This document shows positions 50,886 to 51,467 of a stretch of DNA of 51,467 nucleotides, piece after piece (position 1 is the stretch's first letter; each line of letters begins with the position of its first letter). This DNA is from Candidatus Dormiibacterota bacterium (lineage in GTDB: Bacteria; Acidobacteriota; Polarisedimenticolia; Gp22-AA2): contig DASQAT010000058.1 in NCBI GenBank assembly GCA_035635555.1, forward strand, positions 1-51,467, in the 5' to 3' direction. The notes under the pieces were generated by a model, which was not told where the DNA came from, made no database searches, and saw only the letters and a list, made by a program, of their open reading frames with translations. A program made the position numbers and the translations under genes.

Positions 50886-51467
50886 GGAAAATGCCCGACA
50901 AGCGTGCGGATCGACCGGGTGAGTCATGGGTCGATGGGCGGGCTGAAGGCGCCCCAGTCCTGCCTCCAGGCGAGGACCTCTTCAGGGCGGTACGGTCTCG
51001 GCGCGATGGCGACGGCCTGGGCCGGGGTGGTGCCGGTGCGGTTGGTGATGCCGCGGCAGAAGTTCGACCACAGCGTGGCGATAGCGAGATGGGCCTGCAG
51101 CCACAGGCGCTTTTTGCTGACACACCAGGTACGGCGCCGCAGGCGCGCCAGGAAATGGCGCAGCCGGGCGTTCGTGTGGTTGATAGGGAACAGCGGGTTG
51201 CCCCGGTCGCGGCGCATCGAGGCGGAGTGGGTGCGCCAGACGAAGCGAGTCCCGAGGAGTTCCCTGCCGAGCCGGCCGTACAGGGGCTTCTGGTCCGACT
51301 CGAGAACGACGGGCGCGGTGGGAGCAACGCGGCGCAGGCGGCTGAGGACTTCGTGCACGGCCCTATGGGACTGGGACGGGCGACGGCCGTGGAGAGCCTC
51401 GTGCTCGGCCCTGAGCCGCCGCTGCCTCGGGGTGAGCCGTCCCTTGCGCCGCAGCGGTCCGACGGCG
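50886..51467 (-). mobile_element. IS1-like insertion sequence, 3' part, right copy
   Basis: This copy begins with the terminus GGAAAATGCCCGACA at 50886 and runs off the window end. Bases 50886-51297 match the left copy (1-412) in inverted orientation. The other end of the element is missing. Confidence 0.85.
50924..51466 (-). CDS. IS1-like transposase, C-terminal fragment (right copy)
   Basis: The frame is open to the window end and terminates at TGA (50924-50926), giving 180 residues without a true start. It extends further N-terminally than the left copy: a basic segment (LTPRQRRLRAEHEALHGR) and VVLESDQKPLYGRL, whose Asp matches the IS1-type DGWPLY motif. A GTG near 51358 is in frame, but there is open sequence upstream, so the real start is probably beyond the window. 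Differences from the left copy include Met for Ala in HSASxRRD. Confidence 0.8.
   Translation of the reverse strand, partial: AVGPLRRKGRLTPRQRRLRAEHEALHGRRPSQSHRAVHEVLSRLRRVAPTAPVVLESDQKPLYGRLGRELLGTRFVWRTHSASMRRDRGNPLFPINHTNARLRHFLARLRRRTWCVSKKRLWLQAHLAIATLWSNFCRGITNRTGTTPAQAVAIAPRPYRPEEVLAWRQDWGAFSPPIDP

Noticed and set aside
1-51467. A 51-kb composite transposon bounded by the two IS copies
   Set aside because: The cargo is ordinary chromosomal genes (recG, argS, oxidase). No target duplication can be checked because the outer IS ends are absent.

Overview
This high-GC, gene-dense window looks like a piece of an Acidobacteriota-like genome, probably an environmental assembly. The clues are an Oar-type TonB-dependent receptor, a CRTAC1 (VCBS plus ASPIC/UnbV) protein paired with a TPR lipoprotein, an SpoIVB/S55-type secreted protein, thrombospondin-3 repeats and many lipoprotein signals. 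The phylum is an inference from gene content; there is no rRNA or marker tree here. I found no tRNA, rRNA or CRISPR. Both window ends lie inside copies of the same IS1-like insertion sequence, in inverted orientation. The two share 412 bp with about eight mismatches, so the edges are probably assembly breaks at a repeat.

Region 1 (0.4-18.2 kb) is respiratory. A minus-strand operon starts at a good promoter (6990-7019) and encodes cytochrome c oxidase subunits II and I (A2 type, YSHP motif), heme A synthase, heme O synthase, a subunit III-like protein, a small CxxC membrane protein and a triheme cytochrome c lipoprotein. Divergent from it, a tightly packed plus-strand run encodes an ABC exporter, a DUF420 membrane protein, six subunits of a complex related to group 4 membrane-bound hydrogenases, a second subunit III, a prokaryotic subunit IV and a TIGR04282-type glycosyltransferase. 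In the hydrogenase-like large subunit all four cysteines that would bind the Ni-Fe site are replaced (S224, T227, S513, G516), while the small subunit keeps its four Fe-S ligands and the membrane subunits keep the lysines, histidines and glutamates used for ion pumping. It is therefore best read as an Ehr (energy-converting hydrogenase-related) complex, genetically joined to a terminal oxidase. This is the most interesting system in the window.

Region 2 (18.2-31 kb) holds a 1230-residue TonB-dependent receptor with an inserted EF-hand-like calcium repeat block, recG, a secreted protein with a degenerate HExxH site (HQVAH), the CRTAC1/TPR pair and argS.

Region 3 (31-41.2 kb) is a five-gene plus-strand operon (S55-type secreted protein, beta-propeller protein, peptide-binding lipoprotein and two Dpp-type permeases, with no ATPase genes), followed by a minus-strand bioY-larE-GGDEF operon. 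A 376-bp intergenic region holds two divergent sigma70-like promoters and a leader of about 220 nt with two strong hairpins.

Region 4 (41.6-50.9 kb) is one 3091-residue secreted subtilisin-family protein with an intact catalytic triad, thrombospondin-3 repeats and five dispersed four-cysteine cassettes. It ends at a strong terminator, and the right IS copy abuts that terminator's T-tract.
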